Source: Streptomyces actinomycinicus (GTDB lineage: Bacteria; Actinomycetota; Actinomycetes; Streptomycetales; Streptomycetaceae). Taken from it: 64,000 bases of DNA. Under the pieces are notes generated by a model that ran no database searches, was not told the origin of the DNA, and saw nothing but the letters and a program-made list of their open reading frames with translations. Location of the stretch: the NCBI RefSeq assembly GCF_016741775.1, contig NZ_JAERRK010000007.1, positions 1 to 64,000 of the forward strand, in the 5' to 3' direction. Both the position numbers and the translations under genes were made by a program. Below, one piece after another: positions 53,819 to 62,605 of the stretch; position 1 is the first letter of the stretch; every line of letters starts with the position of its first letter.

Positions 53819-54082
53819 CCACCGTGGCGGCCCGGGCACACGACGGCGTCGTCGGGCCGCCGCGCGGTCGAGCCCTTCGTGACCGTGCGGAGTGCACCGG
53901 TTGCGCCGGCCGGCCACCGCGGGCACGGCGCCGTTCACCGGTCCGGCACACAGAAGCGAGCGTGGCCGGTGCCGCTGCGGGTACGCGCGGAGGTGTCGCC
54001 CGGGCAGGGCGGCGAGCGGAAGGGTACCGGTGCCTGCTGGACGGCACGGTCCGTGAACGATGGGAAGGGGAGTTCGTTCTGC

Positions 54083-54460
54083 ATGCTGAAAGTGCTGGTA
54101 GGGCACGCAGACACGGCGATCGTGCGGCTGCCGACGCAGGTGGACTATGACAATGCCTCCGACGTCGGTGCCAGGTGCGAAGACCTGGTCAGGCAGGGCT
54201 GCAGCACCCTCGTCCTGGACGCCTCCGAAGTGCAGTACCTCGACTCCTCGGGCGTCAGCATGATCATCACGCTGTCGCGTGTGCTGGACGACCATGCCGG
54301 CACGCTGCGCCTCGCCGCACTCAGCGACCACTATCAGCAGGTGTGGCGTCTTCTCGGTCTCGACGCGTTGCTCCCCGTCTTCCCGGCAGTGAACGCTGCG
54401 CTCGACGGGAGTGCCACCAACGCAGGTGCCGGTGCCCGGGAATCGCTCGGCCGCACCTGA
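54083..54460 (+). CDS. STAS anti-sigma factor antagonist
   Basis: A 125-residue single STAS domain: HADTAIVRLPTQVDYDNASD, then GCSTLVLDASEVQYLDSSGV with the phosphorylatable Ser intact in D-S-S-G, and the last helix VWRLLGLDALLPVFPAV. It should release a sigma factor by binding the kinase, and be inactivated by phosphorylation. The ATG at 54083 follows GGGGAG at a slightly long distance; a GGGTAC hexamer at 54022-54027 upstream resembles the -10 of SigB-type promoters. It follows the kinase gene by 264 bases. With the phosphatase downstream it completes the switch. Confidence 0.9.
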   Translation: MLKVLVGHADTAIVRLPTQVDYDNASDVGARCEDLVRQGCSTLVLDASEVQYLDSSGVSMIITLSRVLDDHAGTLRLAALSDHYQQVWRLLGLDALLPVFPAVNAALDGSATNAGAGARESLGRT

Positions 54461-54662
54461 CGGCACCAGCCGGTCGGCGTCAGGTGTACGCGCCGGGATC
54501 GGTGAAGCCGTGCTCCCGGTACGGGTAGTCCTGGTGAGCGGCGTGGGCTGATCACCACAGCCGCGGAACGCTGCGAGGGTTACGTGCCCGTGCGGGGCAT
54601 ACGGGAGAGCAGGCACACGTCAGCGGTGTCCGCGGCAACGCTCGAGCACAGGAGGCCCCGAC

Positions 54663-56408
54663 ATGGCAGGCGCGAAGGACACCGGTATCCAGCAGTCCCG
54701 GGCGGAGCCCCCTGCCCGGCTCACCGAGGCGTTGCAGGCCATCGGTGCCGGAGCCTACGTGGTCGACGAGCAGGGCCACATCATGGCCGTCAACGCCCGA
54801 GCCGAACACCTGCTCGGCAGCCGGGCGGAAGACGTCATCGGGCATGACGCCCACGAACTGCTGCACCGCGGCCCCCAGGGGCAGCCGCTGCCGGTCACCC
54901 GGTGCAGCATGCGGCAGGGGTTCCACGCCGGGCACCCTGCACAGGGCGACGAGGAGTACTTCGCCCGTGCCGACGGTTCGCTGCTCCCCGTCTCCTGGCT
55001 GATCGCCCCGTATGCCGTCGGCGACCGCGACACCTGCACGCTCGTGATCTTCTACCGGTGCGAGCCGGGCGACGCCGCCCGGCCGGGCCCGGAGCAGGCC
55101 GGCGAGCCGCTGAGCGACCTGGAAAGGCTGGCCCTGCTGGCCGAGACCACCACCCAGCTGACCTCCACCCTCGATGTCGAGGAGGCCCGGCGCCGGCTGG
55201 TGGCCCTGGTGCTGCCCCGACTGGCGGACTGGGTCGTCATCGACCTGATCACCGAGCGCGACGAGGTGTGGCGTGCGGACGTGGTCCACGCCGACACAGA
55301 CCGTCTCGTACCCCATGACGATCTTCAGGGGCCTATGCCGCCGGTGCCGGAGGAATCGCAGATGCCCCTGTCCCGGGCCCTGCGCGGCGTCGCCTCGGCC
55401 GTGGCCGGCCCCGACACCTACCGGCGCGCTCCGGACTCCGGCATCGCCGTCGAGCAGCGTCGCCTGTTCGAGGCCACCGGCATCCACTCTGCGGCCATCG
55501 TCCCCATCCGCGGTACGCGGGAAGTCCTGGGAGCCCTCACCCTCGGCCGGGCCGAGAAGCCCGGCAGCTTCACCACGGGTGACCTTCCGCTGATCGAGGA
55601 CATCGCACGCCGCGCCGGCGTCGCGTTGGACAATGCCCGCCTCTACCAGCGCCAGCGCAAGGTCGCCGAGACCATGCAGAACCATCTGCTGCCCCAGATG
55701 CCGAGCGTGCCCGGGCTGCAGATGACCGTCCGCTACCTGCCCGCCCCCGACGCCTCACAGGTCGGCGGCGACTGGTACGACGCCTTCACCCTCTCCGACG
55801 GCGCCACCGCTCTGGCCATCGGCGACGTGGTCGGCCACGACCTGGAGGCCGCCGCGGGCATGGCCCAGCTGCGCAACGTGCTCCGTGCCTATGCCTGGGC
55901 CCAGCAAGAACCCCCCAGCCGGATCGTGGAACGCCTCGACGAGGCGATCACGCCCATCACCGACGTCGCCATGGCCACCCTCATCCTCGCCCGCCTCGAC
56001 CAGACGGACACCGGCCACTGGCGGCTGTCCTGGACCAACGCCGGCCACCCCCCGCCCCTCCTCATCACCCACGACGGGCTGGCCCGCTACCTCACCGACG
56101 GACACGGTCTTCTTCTCGGCACCGGCGTGCGCACCTCCCGCCCCGACGGCACCCTCCTGCTGCCACCGCGATCCACTCTCCTGCTGTACACCGACGGCCT
56201 CGTCGAAGCACCCGGCCACACCCTCGACGACGGCATGAACCTGCTGCGCCAGCACGCCGCCGCTCTCGCCCACCGCCCCCTGCCGTCCTTCACCGACCAG
56301 CTCCTGCGCCGCGTCCACCCACCGGGCCACGACGACGTCGCCCTCCTCGCCCTGCACACCCCCGCCCACCCGAGCACCGGCCCGACGCACCCGGGAAGCA
56401 ACCGATGA
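54663..56408 (+). CDS. PAS-GAF-PP2C phosphatase (SpoIIE/RsbU type)
   Basis: A 581-residue sensor phosphatase. The PAS domain is about residues 18-135 (LTEALQAIGAGAYVVDEQGH; HLLGSRAEDVIGHDAHELLH), the GAF domain about 150-320 (TSTLDVEEARRRLVALVLPR; IVPIRGTREVLGALTLG), and the PP2C/SpoIIE domain about 340-565. The metal-binding Asp of the phosphatase are in VGGDWYDAFTLSD, AIGDVVGHDLEAAAGMAQLR and HPPGHDDVALLAL, with WTNAGHPPPLL between. All are present, so it should dephosphorylate a STAS Ser-phosphate, most likely in the protein of the gene upstream. The ATG is at 54663. PAS and GAF suggest two signal inputs. Confidence 0.93.
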   Translation: MAGAKDTGIQQSRAEPPARLTEALQAIGAGAYVVDEQGHIMAVNARAEHLLGSRAEDVIGHDAHELLHRGPQGQPLPVTRCSMRQGFHAGHPAQGDEEYFARADGSLLPVSWLIAPYAVGDRDTCTLVIFYRCEPGDAARPGPEQAGEPLSDLERLALLAETTTQLTSTLDVEEARRRLVALVLPRLADWVVIDLITERDEVWRADVVHADTDRLVPHDDLQGPMPPVPEESQMPLSRALRGVASAVAGPDTYRRAPDSGIAVEQRRLFEATGIHSAAIVPIRGTREVLGALTLGRAEKPGSFTTGDLPLIEDIARRAGVALDNARLYQRQRKVAETMQNHLLPQMPSVPGLQMTVRYLPAPDASQVGGDWYDAFTLSDGATALAIGDVVGHDLEAAAGMAQLRNVLRAYAWAQQEPPSRIVERLDEAITPITDVAMATLILARLDQTDTGHWRLSWTNAGHPPPLLITHDGLARYLTDGHGLLLGTGVRTSRPDGTLLLPPRSTLLLYTDGLVEAPGHTLDDGMNLLRQHAAALAHRPLPSFTDQLLRRVHPPGHDDVALLALHTPAHPSTGPTHPGSNR

Positions 56409-56601
56409 GCGGCCCCGCCAAGCGTTGAGGAAGCCGAGGCGCGGCATCGCATGATCACCGGTTGCGAACTCGTCCGCGTCGCGTTCGAGGGAAGCGACCT
56501 TGCGATGCCGACGACGGTCCGGAGCGAACCGGACGCCAACTGGCGTACTGGGCGACAAGTTCAGCGATGGTGAACGCCTGGGCCCGCGGCGAAGGTGTGC
56601 T

Positions 56602-57171
56602 TTACTCCTCCCCCGGCGACCGCAGAAGCCCGGTCACGAGGCGGCGGGCGTAGGCGGTGTCCAGCCCGGCGGGGCGGAAGAGGATGCGGTACATCAGCGG
56701 GGCGACGACCCGGTCCATGACCGCCTCCACGCCCGGAGCGATCTCCCCCCGGGCGCTCGCGCGGGCCAGGACGACCGCGACCTGGTCGGCCGCGTACGCC
56801 GAGCACTGCCCGGCGTTGCCCCCGTCCGGATCGCCCAGCAGGGCGTCGCGAACGTAGGCGCGGCCCGCCGGGGAGGACATCTCCTCGAGGAACTGCTCGG
56901 TCCAGGCCGTCAGATCCGAGCGCAGGTCGCCGTGGTCCGCGGGCTCCGCATCGGGCCGCAGGCGGGCCACTGCCACGTCAGAGAGCAGTTCGTGCAAGTC
57001 GCCCCAGCGGCGGTAGATCGTCGAGGGGGTCACTCCCGCGCGCTGGGCCACCAGCGGCACGGTCAGCGCGTCCCGGCCCAGCTCGGCTTCGAGTTCGCGC
57101 ACCGCGGCATGCACCGACTCCTGGACGCGGGCACTGCGCCCACCGGGGCGCACCATTGGTCGACGGCTCAT
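56602..57171 (-). CDS. TetR/AcrR family regulator
   Basis: A 189-residue repressor-type protein. The N-terminal helix-turn-helix is LTVPLVAQRAGVTPSTIYRR, then WGDLHELLSDVAVAR. The rest is an all-helical effector domain (LTAWTEQFLEEMSSPAGRAY). The ATG at 57169-57171 begins MSRRPMVRPGGR. It follows the amidase gene on the same strand. Its promoter region has CTTAAAGCA-N6-TTGCGTTAAG at 57180-57204, and the same dyad lies at 58953-58977 between the AtzG-like gene and the metallo-beta-lactamase gene. The likely scheme is autoregulation plus control of that divergent promoter. Confidence 0.92.
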   Translation of the reverse strand: MSRRPMVRPGGRSARVQESVHAAVRELEAELGRDALTVPLVAQRAGVTPSTIYRRWGDLHELLSDVAVARLRPDAEPADHGDLRSDLTAWTEQFLEEMSSPAGRAYVRDALLGDPDGGNAGQCSAYAADQVAVVLARASARGEIAPGVEAVMDRVVAPLMYRILFRPAGLDTAYARRLVTGLLRSPGEE

Positions 57172-57179
57172 GCCACCAC

Positions 57180-57204
57180 CTTAAAGCACAATCCTTGCGT
57201 TAAG
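57180..57204 (-). promoter_or_regulatory. TetR operator, copy 1
   Basis: CTTAAAGCA-CAATCC-TTGCGTTAAG, a 25-bp imperfect palindrome starting 9 bases before the TetR ATG. It matches copy 2 at 58953-58977 in length and in both arms. Confidence 0.75.
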
Positions 57205-57243
57205 GGGTCCGTCATGCCGGGCGGTCCCGGGCCTCCTCCTCAC

Positions 57244-58647
57244 TCAGGCCGTCGGCGCGAGCGCGGCCCGGACGGGTCGGGTCCGCTCATAGGCGTGGCC
57301 GACGCGGAGGAGGGTGTGCTCGCCCAGGGGGCGACCGAGGAGCTGCATGCCGATGGGCAGGCCCGCCGCGTCGTGTCCGACCGGGAGCGTCAGTGCGGGC
57401 ACCCCGGTGATGTTGGCCGGCGCGGACAGGCGCACATAGGCGTCCGATACGGCCTCAAGGGTTCCGTCGGGCCAGGTGACCGACGCCTGGCCGGCTGCGA
57501 CCGCGGTCATCGGCACCGTCGGGGCGGCGATCACGTCGACCCGCTCCAGAAGGCGGCCCCACTCCTCGCGCATCAGTGCCTGTGCGCGCCGGGCGCGCAG
57601 ATAGTCCCCGGCGGGCAGCAGCTCGCCGGCCTCCAGCAGGGTCCGGACGTCCTCCTGGTACAGCTCGGGGGCGCTGCGCAGGGTGCCCTCGTGGTAGGCG
57701 GTGGCCTCCGGCACCATCAGCCCCCACTGGGTGGCCTGGACGTAACGGGTCATCGGGATGTCGACGCCGACGAGCTGTGCGCCTAGGTCCTTCAACCGGC
57801 CGATGGCGCGCCGCACCGCGGCCTCCACCTCGGGGTCGACGTGGTCGAAGTAGTAGTTGTGGGGCACGCCGACGCGCAGCCCCGCGAGTTCCGCGCCTTG
57901 GTCGCCCTGGTGGCACGGCGCGGGGGCGTCTCCGGTCAGGGCGGCCAGCACCGGCGCCGCGTCCGCGACCGTGCGGGTGATCGGGCCGACGTGGTCCAGG
58001 GACCAGGACAGGGACGTGACACCGTCACGCGGAACCAGGTCGTAGGTCGGCTTCAGGCCGACCACCCCGTTCAGCGCGGCCGGTACCCGGATCGATCCCC
58101 CGGTATCGGTGCCCAGGGCGAACGTCGCCGTGCCCGACGCGACGGCGACGGCGGACCCGCCGCTGGAGCCCCCGGCCACCTTGCCGCGGTCCCACGCGTT
58201 GCGGGTCTGCGGGGTGATCAGACCGTAGGCGAACTCGTGGGTGTGGGTCTTGCCGAGCAGGACCGCGCCGGCCCCCGCCAGCCGGGCTGCGACCGCGCTG
58301 TCGGCCGGCGCGCGGTGGCCGTCCCGGACCCGGGAGCTGGCCGATGTGGCCATTCCGGCCACATCGATCAGGTCCTTCAATGCCATCGGGATGCCGTGCA
58401 GCGGGCCGCGGATCCGGGCGGCCTCGGCGCCGGCCCGGGCCTCGGCCTCAGCGCTCGCCCGGACCTCGGCTTCGGCCTCGCGCGCCGCCCGGCGCGCCCG
58501 CTCGGCACAGACGGTGGCATACGCCCCCAGCTCCGGCTCGACCCGCTCGATACGGTCGAGTACGGAGTCCACCAGCTCGACCGGGGACAGCTCCCGCGCC
58601 CGGATCGCGGCGGCGGCCCCGGTCAGGGTCAGCTCAAAGGGCTCCAT
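57244..58647 (-). CDS. Amidase (amidase-signature family)
   Basis: A 467-residue amidase-signature enzyme using a Ser-cisSer-Lys triad. Lys91 is in MALKDLIDV, the signature VAGGSSGGSAVAVASG spans about 157-172, and the nucleophile Ser185 is in GTDTGGSIRVPAAL. The end (GLPIGMQLLGRPLGEHTLLR) is also typical. An Ala/Glu-rich stretch (residues 55-80) looks like an inserted helix. It should hydrolyse a C-N amide or a related biuret/carbamoyl compound; the substrate is unknown. Its ATG at 58647 overlaps the AtzG-like gene by 14 bases, as in the AtzE-AtzG pair of cyanuric-acid metabolism. The TetR gene follows. Confidence 0.92.
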   Translation of the reverse strand: MEPFELTLTGAAAAIRARELSPVELVDSVLDRIERVEPELGAYATVCAERARRAAREAEAEVRASAEAEARAGAEAARIRGPLHGIPMALKDLIDVAGMATSASSRVRDGHRAPADSAVAARLAGAGAVLLGKTHTHEFAYGLITPQTRNAWDRGKVAGGSSGGSAVAVASGTATFALGTDTGGSIRVPAALNGVVGLKPTYDLVPRDGVTSLSWSLDHVGPITRTVADAAPVLAALTGDAPAPCHQGDQGAELAGLRVGVPHNYYFDHVDPEVEAAVRRAIGRLKDLGAQLVGVDIPMTRYVQATQWGLMVPEATAYHEGTLRSAPELYQEDVRTLLEAGELLPAGDYLRARRAQALMREEWGRLLERVDVIAAPTVPMTAVAAGQASVTWPDGTLEAVSDAYVRLSAPANITGVPALTLPVGHDAAGLPIGMQLLGRPLGEHTLLRVGHAYERTRPVRAALAPTA

Positions 58648-58861
58648 CGGCCATCCCCTTCCACTTCACGCGATCGGCGGGTGCGGCGGACGCCGTCGCG
58701 GTCGGGGTCTCCCCGAAGTCCAGTTCCCGCAGGACCGCGACGACCTTCTGGATGTGGTTGGCGACCGACGCGACCGCGGCGTGCCGCTCTGCCGGCAGCG
58801 ACAGGCCGGCGCGGTGGGCCCAGCGGGCCGCCTCCGGCGGGGTGAGTTCAGTGACAGACAA
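58634..58861 (-). CDS. AtzG-like small partner of the amidase
   Basis: A 75-residue helical protein from TTG 58861, with GGGAGAA seven bases upstream. SVTELTPPEAARWAHRAGLS and AAVASVANHIQKVVAVLREL resemble AtzG/DUF4089, a small subunit related to GatC that clamps amidase-signature enzymes such as AtzE. The overlap with the amidase (14 bases) supports a stoichiometric complex. The operator at 58953-58977 and a related CTAAA...TTAG element near 58909 lie upstream in the divergent promoter. Confidence 0.75.
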   Translation of the reverse strand: MSVTELTPPEAARWAHRAGLSLPAERHAAVASVANHIQKVVAVLRELDFGETPTATASAAPADRVKWKGMADGAL

Positions 58862-58952
58862 GGATGTTCTCCCTGGTCGGGGCGGGGACGGTGGAGCGAC
58901 CCCTATCCAAAAGCTAAAGATTTGTGTTAGGCAAACGTAGGCCCTACCGTGG

Positions 58953-58977
58953 CTTAAAGCAAATAGATTGCGTTTAG
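58953..58977. promoter_or_regulatory. TetR operator, copy 2, in the divergent promoter
   Basis: CTTAAAGCA-AATAGA-TTGCGTTTAG, 25 bp, matching copy 1 at 57180-57204. It lies 92 bases from the AtzG-like start and 67 bases from the metallo-beta-lactamase start at 59044. Confidence 0.75.
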
Positions 58978-59043
58978 GCGGGGATGGAGCAGCCCCCAGC
59001 ACCCGACCCCGTACCGCCAGAGAGCAAGGGAGCACCACGGACC

Positions 59044-59952
59044 ATGCAAGCCTCTCCCGCCATCTCCACCCCAACCTGGAACGTCGGCGACATCTGCGTC
59101 CGTCGCATCGACGAAACCCCCCTGCCGCCCGCCACCGCGGCCTGGCTACTCCCCCAGGCCACCCCGGAGGTCGTCGCCGGCCAGCGCTGGCTGCACCCCC
59201 ACTACGCCGACGACCAGGGCGTGCTGCGCCTGAACAGCCACAGCTTCGCCCTCCACATCGATGGCCTGCGCGTCCTGGTGGACACCGGCATCGGCAACGG
59301 CAAGCAGCGGGCCAACCCCGCCTGGCACAACCTGCACACCGACTACCTTCAGCGCCTGACCACCGCCGGCTTCCCCCCGGACTCCGTCGACCTGGTCATC
59401 CTCACCCACCTCCACGCGGACCACGTCGGCTGGAACACCCGCGAGGTCGACGGCGCATGGCTTCCCACCTTCCCCCGCGCCCGCTACCTCACCTCGCGCA
59501 CCGAGCGGGAGTTCTGGGCCGGCCATCCCATGGACGAGGCGCGCAAGCAGATGTTCCGCGACTCGGTCCTGCCGGTCGAACAGGCCGGCCGACTCGACCT
59601 CCTCGACGTCCCGCCCGGCGGCGCGGCGATCACCCCGGGCCTGCGCCTGCTGGCCACCCCAGGCCACACGCCCGGCCACGTCGCCGTCGAACTCAGCAGC
59701 CACGGACGCACCGCACTGATCACTGGCGACAGCCTCCATCACCCCCTCCAAGTCGCCCACCCGCACATCGGCGCCTGCGTCGACACCGACCCACAACAAG
59801 CCGAAACCACCCGCCGCGACCTGCTCGACTCCCTCGCCGACACCGACACCCTCCTCCTCGGCACCCACTTCCCCCACCCCACCGCCGGCCACATCACCAC
59901 CCACCGCAACGCCCACCACCTCCGCCCCGTATCCCCCACCGACCGCGCATGA
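59044..59952 (+). CDS. Metallo-beta-lactamase-fold hydrolase (lactonase-like)
   Basis: A 302-residue zinc hydrolase. The HxHxDH motif is ILTHLHADHVGW (His122, His124, Asp126, His127), followed by LATPGHTPGHVAVEL, ALITGDSLHHP and LLLGTHFPHPTAGHI, which supply the other metal ligands. The wording is that of AHL-lactonase-like and related MBL enzymes. I chose ATG 59044 over ATG 58984 because the TetR operator ends only 6 bases before the latter, and AAGGGAG precedes 59044. It is divergent from the AtzG-like/amidase genes and shares their operator. Together they could open a lactone or ring and then hydrolyse an amide; that is inference. Confidence 0.88.
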   Translation: MQASPAISTPTWNVGDICVRRIDETPLPPATAAWLLPQATPEVVAGQRWLHPHYADDQGVLRLNSHSFALHIDGLRVLVDTGIGNGKQRANPAWHNLHTDYLQRLTTAGFPPDSVDLVILTHLHADHVGWNTREVDGAWLPTFPRARYLTSRTEREFWAGHPMDEARKQMFRDSVLPVEQAGRLDLLDVPPGGAAITPGLRLLATPGHTPGHVAVELSSHGRTALITGDSLHHPLQVAHPHIGACVDTDPQQAETTRRDLLDSLADTDTLLLGTHFPHPTAGHITTHRNAHHLRPVSPTDRA

Positions 59953-60369
59953 GGACTTTCGGGCGGACACGGTTGGGTACTACGGGCTGCATGCGGTTCC
60001 CGCCACTGGACGCAGTCGCTCCATGTCCGCTCCCCGAAGTCGGTGAACGGGCACTGCACCCGGAAGATTTGGCCCACCTTGCACACCGCCTCGCAGACTC
60101 AACGGTCTACGGCAGGGCCGTTGCCCATCGTCCTGCGCAGAGCAGTTCCAGGTGGTGACGGTGCAACGCGTTCAGCAGCCGCGATGACCGACGCTGACCA
60201 GCATGCACTCGGGCGACTCGGTGCACATCAGGTAGTCCGGCGACACCCAGAGCACCGGAGGAACCCCCCATGAGTCCGCAGCCCGAGCAAAAGTGCGTCC
60301 CTGAAGGGTGTTTTCGCACTTGGTAGGGTCCTCGGTGCCTCAGCCCACCAGCCAGCCCAGCGGGGACAC
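59953..60369. other. Intergenic stretch, nothing recognised
   Basis: About 420 bases between the MBL gene and the lipoprotein. A frame running to 60158 reads RALHPEDLAHLAHRLADSTV but has poor third-position bias and no start; it could be a fragment of a lost gene. Confidence 0.4.
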
Positions 60370-61767
60370 ATGCTCGATCTGCTCAGCTCAGCCTGCCGCG
60401 CCGTCCACCGCCCGGATGCTGGTGCACTTCGCACAGGACGGTGGGCAGAATTTCGCCGTTCGACTGCCCGCCATGGAGAGGACGTTGCAGGCAGCGGACG
60501 CTCGAGCACGGTTGCTGCGGGGCTGCGGGCCGCCGCGGCCGTGCTGGGCCTGGCTTTGCTGGCGGCAGGCTGCGACAGCGCCCCGGACCCGTCGGACCGG
60601 CCGGCCAAACCGAAAGGTGAGGGGGGCGCCTGGCAGATCGACTACCGCAGCCCGGTGCCGGATTCCGGTCTCAACGGCCTGGTCACCGTCTCCGCCGACG
60701 AAGCGTGGGCCGTCGGACGCACCGGCAAGCCTCCCCGCCGGCGCGGCAGTCTGCTGCACTACGCCGCCGGCCGCTGGAACCCCGTGCCGCTGCCCGTCGA
60801 ACTGCGTGACGACCCCGAACTGAAAGCCGCGGCGTCGGCCCCGCATGACGTATGGATCTACCATCGGGAGCCCACACCACTCCCGCCGGCCGCAGGGGAG
60901 GCGAGCCGGCCGTATCCGTCGCCCGCGGAAGCCTCCGGGCAACCGGACGGCTTGCCGCCCCGCCCCGCGATGCGCTGGGACGGCAAGCGCTGGCACCGGA
61001 TACCCGCCCCGTTCCCGATCACCGCCCTGCGCGTGCTGTCCCCACGCAACGCCTGGGCTGTCGACCCCGAGGGTGCCCTGCGGCACTGGGACGGCCGCCG
61101 CTGGCAGCGAAACAGGCTCCCGGTCCAGGTCCGCGATGTCGACGCGTCGTCCCCGGACGACGTCTGGGCCGTGGGCATCCGCATGCCCCTCGCTCAGTTC
61201 GCGGCGATGCACTTCGACGGACACAGCTGGCAGCGGACGCGACTGCCCGAACACCGCTTCACCCATGACGGCACGCTTCCCGGGGAGACCAGCAGCCTCG
61301 GCTACGTCCGTGTCCTCGCCGCAGACGATGTCTGGGCGACCGGGGCGCACACCTGGGAGCCGGACGACGAGGCGCCGACCGACCCGCCCTTCGAGAAGTA
61401 CCTCCTGCACTGGGACGGGCAGCGGTGGACGAGCGCCGCCTACCCGCCCAGAGCCGCGCACGACGCCCCGATACAGCCGATGGCACCCGACGGCTCCGGG
61501 GGTCTGGTGCTGGGCGCCTGGCTGCGTCGCACTCCCACCGGCCGGTACCTGGGCATCGACGCTCCGCCACGGGTCGAGGGCTGGACGAACACGGAGGTGA
61601 AGCCCTCGAAGCGCCGGTGGCTTTCGCTGTCGGACCTGGCGGAAGCGCCCGGTACGCACACGCTTTTCGGAGTCGGTGCCCTTACCGACGGGACCACTGA
61701 CAGGACGAGCCGGGCGGTCATCGTCCGATACCAGCCCAGCGAACCCCCCGTGCACCGCGTTCACTGA
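60370..61767 (+). CDS. Secreted lipoprotein with WD/kelch-like repeats
   Basis: A 465-residue frame whose mature part is a lipoprotein (lipobox LLAAGC). At least five repeats of the kind DVWAVG...FDGHSWQRTRLP follow (SADEAWAVGRTG; SPRNAWAVDPEG; SPDDVWAVGIRM; AADDVWATGAHT), a beta-propeller-like pattern seen in actinobacterial surface proteins. The ATG at 60370 places the lipobox at residue 68, too far for a signal peptide. An ATG at 60473 in another frame gives MERTLQAADARARLLRG, which would join the signal core after a one-base shift. So the start may be frameshifted, or a nonstandard start may be used. Function unknown. Confidence 0.75.
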   Translation: MLDLLSSACRAVHRPDAGALRTGRWAEFRRSTARHGEDVAGSGRSSTVAAGLRAAAAVLGLALLAAGCDSAPDPSDRPAKPKGEGGAWQIDYRSPVPDSGLNGLVTVSADEAWAVGRTGKPPRRRGSLLHYAAGRWNPVPLPVELRDDPELKAAASAPHDVWIYHREPTPLPPAAGEASRPYPSPAEASGQPDGLPPRPAMRWDGKRWHRIPAPFPITALRVLSPRNAWAVDPEGALRHWDGRRWQRNRLPVQVRDVDASSPDDVWAVGIRMPLAQFAAMHFDGHSWQRTRLPEHRFTHDGTLPGETSSLGYVRVLAADDVWATGAHTWEPDDEAPTDPPFEKYLLHWDGQRWTSAAYPPRAAHDAPIQPMAPDGSGGLVLGAWLRRTPTGRYLGIDAPPRVEGWTNTEVKPSKRRWLSLSDLAEAPGTHTLFGVGALTDGTTDRTSRAVIVRYQPSEPPVHRVH

Positions 61768-61813
61768 GGTGGTCGTGCCAGTTCCGCCGGCCCGACGCCG
61801 CGCGGACGGTGAC

Positions 61814-62146
61814 CTACTCCTGACCGGGGACGGCCATCTCCCCGAGGAGTGACCAGTCGTCCTGCGGAATGGTCGCGTTCACGATGCGCGGCGTCTCCAG
61901 CAGATGGGGCGGCAGCGTCTGCTGCGCGGCTTTGAAGTGAGCGGACTGCACATGTGCGGCCCCAGCCTCGTCGTCGCGGAAAGCCTCGACCAGGACGTAC
62001 TCCGTCGGCTCCGCCACGCTGCGCGACCAGTCGAACCACAGGCAGCCGGGCTCGGCGCGCGTGGCCCGGGTGAAGTCCGCGGTGATCTCGGGCCAGCGGT
62101 CGGCGTGCTCGGGACGGACGCGGAACTTGGCGGTGATGAAGATCAT
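61814..62146 (-). CDS. ABM-domain (antibiotic biosynthesis monooxygenase-like) protein
   Basis: A 110-residue protein with the dimeric alpha/beta-barrel ABM fold: MIFITAKFRVRPEHADRWPE, then AEPGCLWFDWSRSVAEPTEY and EYVLVEAFRDDEAGAAHVQS, where the His near AHFKAA is commonly conserved. Members include quinol monooxygenases (YgiN) and heme-degrading or cofactor-free oxygenases acting on aromatic compounds. The ATG at 62144-62146 has GAGGAAT upstream. It stands alone between a lipoprotein and a zinc-ribbon gene. An exact reaction cannot be assigned. Confidence 0.88.
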   Translation of the reverse strand: MIFITAKFRVRPEHADRWPEITADFTRATRAEPGCLWFDWSRSVAEPTEYVLVEAFRDDEAGAAHVQSAHFKAAQQTLPPHLLETPRIVNATIPQDDWSLLGEMAVPGQE

Positions 62147-62242
62147 GAAATTCCTCGCTGATGTCTGTGTGTCTGCATCGCACAGCATTACGCCGCAGAG
62201 GGCGTGCTGCCCGCGCCGGGGTGGGGCGAGCCACGCCGATGG

Positions 62243-62605
62243 CTAGCGTGCGGTGTGCCCGGAACGGAGTTCGTCGATGTCGACCGTGGTCAGGGCCACG
62301 TTCAGCGGCACGCCGGTGCCGGCTGCGGCGGCCAGCCGCTCGCGTACCTCGCGGGGCGTTCGAGGCCGCCAGCCCGGCCCGTCACAGCAGCCGGAGTGGA
62401 ACGTGACGCCCGCGTTCAGCAGGGCGGTCAACGTCCGCCACCCAGCGGTATCGCTCCGCTTCGGCACAGCGAGGTCCTGGCCCGCGTCGATCAACCCGCC
62501 GCCGCAGCGCGGGCACCGGCTTGCCCGCACGCCGCGCTTCTTGAACGAAGAACGGCAGGGCAAGCACACGTAATGCCGGTTCGGGGTCCCTCCGCGAAAG
62601 CACAT
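62243..62605 (-). CDS. Small zinc-ribbon protein
   Basis: A 120-residue protein with an N-terminal zinc ribbon (HYVCLPCRSSFKKRGVRASR, then CPRCGGGLIDAGQDLAVPKR). The rest is a helical part with TLTALLNAGVTFHSGCCDGP and a PREVRERLAAA helix. It is a frequent Streptomyces protein, sometimes mislabelled as a deoxyxylulose-phosphate synthase; it has no thiamine-binding motif and is far too short for that enzyme. The start is at 62605. A nucleic-acid or protein-binding role is possible. Confidence 0.7.
   Translation of the reverse strand: MCFRGGTPNRHYVCLPCRSSFKKRGVRASRCPRCGGGLIDAGQDLAVPKRSDTAGWRTLTALLNAGVTFHSGCCDGPGWRPRTPREVRERLAAAAGTGVPLNVALTTVDIDELRSGHTAR

Noticed and set aside
62243..62605. Deoxyxylulose-5-phosphate synthase, a name often attached to this zinc-ribbon family
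   Set aside because: 120 residues with a zinc ribbon and no thiamine-diphosphate motif cannot be that enzyme.
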